Source: Polynucleobacter sp. Tro8-14-1 (GTDB lineage Bacteria; Pseudomonadota; Gammaproteobacteria; Burkholderiales; Burkholderiaceae). From it: 64,000 bases of DNA. The notes under the pieces are model-generated. The model ran no database searches. It worked only from the letters and a program-made list of their open reading frames with translations, and was not told where the DNA came from. Positions within the stretch are counted from its first letter, which is position 1; the number at the start of each line of letters is the position of its first letter. Shown in pieces: positions 60,038 through 64,000 of the stretch. Location: contig NZ_JACVPX010000004.1 in NCBI RefSeq assembly GCF_018881655.1, forward strand, positions 62,001 through 126,000, written 5' to 3'. A program made the position numbers and the translations under genes.

Positions 60038-60718
60038 TTGCAAAGATTCTTATCTGCAGTATTGCTTGGAACAGCCATTCTGTTTTCAGGCGTCACTCAT
60101 TCGCAAAGTGAAAGTGGCTCAGAGCAGTTGCGTCAATTTGTACGGAACTCTAAAACTGCTGAAGGGGATTTTATGCAGCAGCAGTTACGTGCACCTAAAG
60201 CCAATGAATCACAAGACAAGGGCTTGAAAGTCCTCCGTCAAACCCAAGGTCATTTTGTATTTCAGCGTCCAGGAAGATTTATCTGGGATACCCAAAAGCC
60301 TTACGAGCAAAAGTTAATTGCTGATGGCAAGCAACTAATCTTATGGGATAAAGATTTAAACCAGGCGACTTTTCGTCCAGCGGGTCAGGCCTTAGCTTCG
60401 ACGCCGGCGGCTATTCTGTTTGGTGAGACTTCACTAGAACAGCATTTTGACTTGGTTGAAGGCGAAGAGCGTTTAGGAATGAAGTGGGTAGCTTTGATTC
60501 CTAAGAAAGATCCCAATGCCAAGAATAAAAATGACCTGCCTTATACAAAGATCTCGATTGGCATGGCTAATGGCTTACCGAAAGCTTTGGAGTTAACCGA
60601 TGGGCTTGGAAGCGTGGTCCTGGTGACTTTGGATAAGATCCAACTCAATGTTAATTTGCCCGCCAATCGCTTTACTTTCACTCCGCCAGCCGGAGCCGAA
60701 GTCTTGCGCTTAAACTAG
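60038..60718 (+). CDS. lolA: Outer-membrane lipoprotein carrier LolA
   Basis: A 226-residue periplasmic chaperone that carries lipoproteins from LolCDE to LolB. It has a signal peptide (MQRFLSAVLLGTAILFSGVTHSQ) from TTG 60038, with AAGG about nine bases upstream. LRQFVRNSKTAEGDFMQQQL, GHFVFQRPGRFIWDTQKPYEQKLIADGKQLILWDKDLNQAT and TPAAILFG are the LolA blocks. An ORF extending back to 59918 overlaps ftsK and is not the gene start. It follows ftsK by ten bases, as in many proteobacteria. Confidence 0.9.
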   Translation: MQRFLSAVLLGTAILFSGVTHSQSESGSEQLRQFVRNSKTAEGDFMQQQLRAPKANESQDKGLKVLRQTQGHFVFQRPGRFIWDTQKPYEQKLIADGKQLILWDKDLNQATFRPAGQALASTPAAILFGETSLEQHFDLVEGEERLGMKWVALIPKKDPNAKNKNDLPYTKISIGMANGLPKALELTDGLGSVVLVTLDKIQLNVNLPANRFTFTPPAGAEVLRLN

Positions 60719-60751
60719 AGCCCGTATAAAACTAAAACCTAGAACTCCTAA

Positions 60752-62495
<1,744 letters not shown>

Positions 62496-62496
<1 letters not shown>

Positions 62497-62741
62497 TAGT
62501 AGCGCGCCCCTGAGCGAACTTCATCCATCACTGATTTACCCATCTTTAAAGTAGCTCTAAATGCTCTAAGATCTGCTGCAATCGCTTTGCGATCTAATTT
62601 TTGCGGCCTAATAATTAGTGAACCATCCTTCGATAGGGTTGCTTCAACCTTATCCCCATCCTTTAGTTGGATTTCTTTAATGAATGCAGCGGGAATCCGA
62701 AGCGCTAGGCTATTACCCCACTTTGAAATTTGAATATTCAT
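62496..62741 (-). CDS. AbrB/MazE-type antitoxin
   Basis: An 81-residue protein with an N-terminal swapped-hairpin AbrB domain (MNIQISKWGNSLALRIPAAFIKEIQLKDGDKVEATLSKDG, shown here in part by IQISKWGNSLALRIP) and a C-terminal helix that would cover the PIN toxin. It is the first gene of a two-gene operon. The perfect 44-base palindrome directly upstream is the likely site of autorepression. Confidence 0.85.
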
Positions 62742-62749
62742 GTTTTAAC

Positions 62750-62793
62750 CTCTCTAATATAGATATACATATATGTATATCTATATTAGAGAG
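62750..62793. promoter_or_regulatory. Perfect 44-base palindrome, toxin-antitoxin operator
   Basis: Positions 62750-62771 are the exact reverse complement of 62772-62793, with no spacer (half-site begins CTCTCTAATATAG). It starts nine bases before the antitoxin ATG on the minus strand. It contains several overlapping TATA-like hexamers that can act as -10 boxes in both directions. Confidence 0.8.
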
Positions 62794-62858
62794 ACTGAGC
62801 TCTTTTGGCTAGCCATTTTTAAGTCAATATTGCCTATATGGCTTTATGTATCGCTGGC

Positions 62859-62864
62859 TATAAT
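62859..62864 (+). promoter_or_regulatory. -10 box of tRNA-Ser
   Basis: A perfect TATAAT lies 14 bases before the mature tRNA 5' end. The -35 region is not clear. Confidence 0.5.
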
Positions 62865-62877
62865 GATTTCTCGGTTC

Positions 62878-62967
<90 letters not shown>

Positions 62968-63008
62968 TTTAGACTCTATATTTGTTTGCATAGAGAAAAT
63001 AACGAAAG

Positions 63009-63033
63009 AGCCCCGCGTGACGTGGGGCTTTTT
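63009..63033 (+). terminator. Terminator after tRNA-Ser
   Basis: AGCCCCGC pairs with GTGGGGCT (one G-U) around a five-base loop and is followed by five T. Confidence 0.88.
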
Positions 63034-63088
63034 ATTTATACGTAGTTTGCAATCCGCAGGTATTGAATAAGACAAGGGAGTATTACTT

Positions 63089-64000
63089 TTGCAGTCGAGC
63101 CACCAAGTTCTTCATGATGTTTTTGGTTTTGATCAATTCCGTGGTGCTCAAGAGTCTATTGTTAGACATGTAGTGGCAGGAGGCGATGCTTTGGTTCTCA
63201 TGCCCACCGGCGCCGGTAAGTCGCTGTGCTATCAAATTCCCTCGCTTGTTCGACGTGGTGTAGGCGTAGTAGTGTCGCCCTTAATTGCACTAATGCAGGA
63301 TCAAGTTGATGCATTAACCCAGTTAGGAGTTAAGGCTTCATTTTTAAACTCTAGCTTGGATGCGTCCACATCTCAAAAGGTCACTAGTCAATTGCTGGCT
63401 GGAGATCTTGACTTAATCTACGTGGCGCCTGAACGCCTAATGAATCCTGGTTTTCTATCAATCCTTGATAGGCTCAATGCGGGCCCCGGAATTGCCTTGT
63501 TCGCGATTGATGAGGCGCACTGTGTTTCTCAATGGGGTCATGATTTCCGCCCAGAATATCGTCAGTTAACTGTTTTGCACGAGCGATTCCCTAAGGTGCC
63601 TCGTATCGCCTTAACGGCAACCGCAGATGCGCCAACCCGAGCAGAAATTGTGGAGCGTCTTTCGCTCGAATCTGCCGAGCAGTTTGTCTCGAGCTTTGAT
63701 CGGCCCAATATTAAATATCGAGTTCTGCAAAAGCAGAGTGCTAAACAACAGTTAGAGCACTTTTTAGATGCGGAGCATGCCGATGACTCAGGGATTATTT
63801 ATTGCCTATCGCGTCGCAGTGTAGAAGAGACTGCTCAATGGTTGGTAGACCGCGGCTGGGATGCTATGCCGTATCACGCAGGTTTAAGCGTTGAAACACG
63901 CAGCGCCAATCAAAAACGTTTCTTACGTGAAGAGGGTGTCATCATGGTCGCAACCGTAGCTTTCGGCATGGGCATTGATAAACCTAACGTACGCTTTGTA
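63089..64000 (+). CDS. recQ: ATP-dependent DNA helicase RecQ (5' part)
   Basis: The first 304 codons of a RecQ helicase cut by the window end. It starts at TTG 63089 with AGGGAG eight bases upstream. Motif 0 is [10 protein letters not shown], Walker A is [11 protein letters not shown] (Lys44), motif Ia region [13 protein letters not shown], the DEAH box [18 protein letters not shown] and LTATAD follow, and the aromatic-rich loop is in place. The second helicase lobe begins with [12 protein letters not shown] and runs to [18 protein letters not shown] at the edge. RecQ unwinds DNA for recombination repair. Confidence 0.95.
   Translation, partial: MQSSHQVLHDVFGFDQFRGAQESIVRHVVAGGDALVLMPTGAGKSLCYQIPSLVRRGVGVVVSPLIALMQDQVDALTQLGVKASFLNSSLDASTSQKVTSQLLAGDLDLIYVAPERLMNPGFLSILDRLNAGPGIALFAIDEAHCVSQWGHDFRPEYRQLTVLHERFPKVPRIALTATADAPTRAEIVERLSLESAEQFVSSFDRPNIKYRVLQKQSAKQQLEHFLDAEHADDSGIIYCLSRRSVEETAQWLVDRGWDAMPYHAGLSVETRSANQKRFLREEGVIMVATVAFGMGIDKPNVRFV

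Overview
The window looks like chromosomal DNA of a betaproteobacterium of the Burkholderiaceae, most likely a free-living freshwater Polynucleobacter. The reasons are a moderate-to-low GC content by eye, a paired CphA/CphA' cyanophycin synthetase locus, a DUF3460 gene leading into scpA and panC, compact operons with many ATGA start/stop overlaps, frequent TTG starts, and small genomes' typical dense packing. No phage, insertion sequence, integrase or CRISPR array was seen. The species call is inference from gene content, not a database match.

Layout. 0-2.7 kb: end of a PAS protein, a formyl-CoA:oxalate CoA-transferase and a formyl-folate hydrolase-like protein. 2.8-7.6 kb: a polar amino acid ABC importer (lipoprotein, permease, ATPase, second permease), an amino acid permease and a cupin. 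7.7-11.3 kb (minus): metG, then DUF3460-scpA-panC. 11.5-16.2 kb: fdhD, dcd, an inward-rectifier-type K+ channel overlapping an Arg/Lys/Orn decarboxylase, ending in a strong terminator. 16.4-19.9 kb (minus): argH with a TRAP dctQM pair. 20-24 kb: hemCD, then rhlE-ubiC on the minus strand with a structured rhlE leader. 24-31 kb: aldehyde dehydrogenase, msrA, pdxH, tcdA, an amino acid permease/alanine dehydrogenase operon, and a GDT1-type metal transporter. 31-35.5 kb: pepN, a VapBC module, fbp.

35.5-43.3 kb is the most unusual region. On the minus strand are a truncated CphA' and a full CphA cyanophycin synthetase. Divergent from them are an ABC exporter-like protein, with an extra N-terminal domain and a four-cysteine zinc-ribbon-like motif, and a DUF1854 protein. 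Together they look like a nitrogen-reserve (Asp-Arg polymer) system with an uncharacterised membrane component. It is followed by a 35-residue small-protein gene with its own promoter, ribosome site and terminator, and by an OFA-family (oxalate/formate) MFS transporter preceded by a perfect 12-2-12 palindrome.

45-64 kb: a probable copper/redox envelope cluster (DUF2946, cysteine-rich outer-membrane barrel, TlpA, PCu(A)C), ilvD, a FixJ-like response regulator, a RodZ-like protein, ppa-nadE-PII (minus), the membrane pyrophosphatase hppA, a 60-residue hypothetical protein, trxB, ftsK-lolA-serS, an AbrB/PIN toxin-antitoxin pair with a perfect 44-bp palindrome in its promoter region, tRNA-Ser(CGA), and the start of recQ cut by the window end.

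Themes that connect separated genes: C1/oxalate/formate handling (frc, the formyl hydrolase-like gene, fdhD, the OFA transporter); arginine and nitrogen storage (argH, decarboxylase, amino acid ABC importer, CphA/CphA', PII); and pyrophosphate handling by divergent soluble and membrane pyrophosphatases. No gene-free stretch exceeds about 300 bases.
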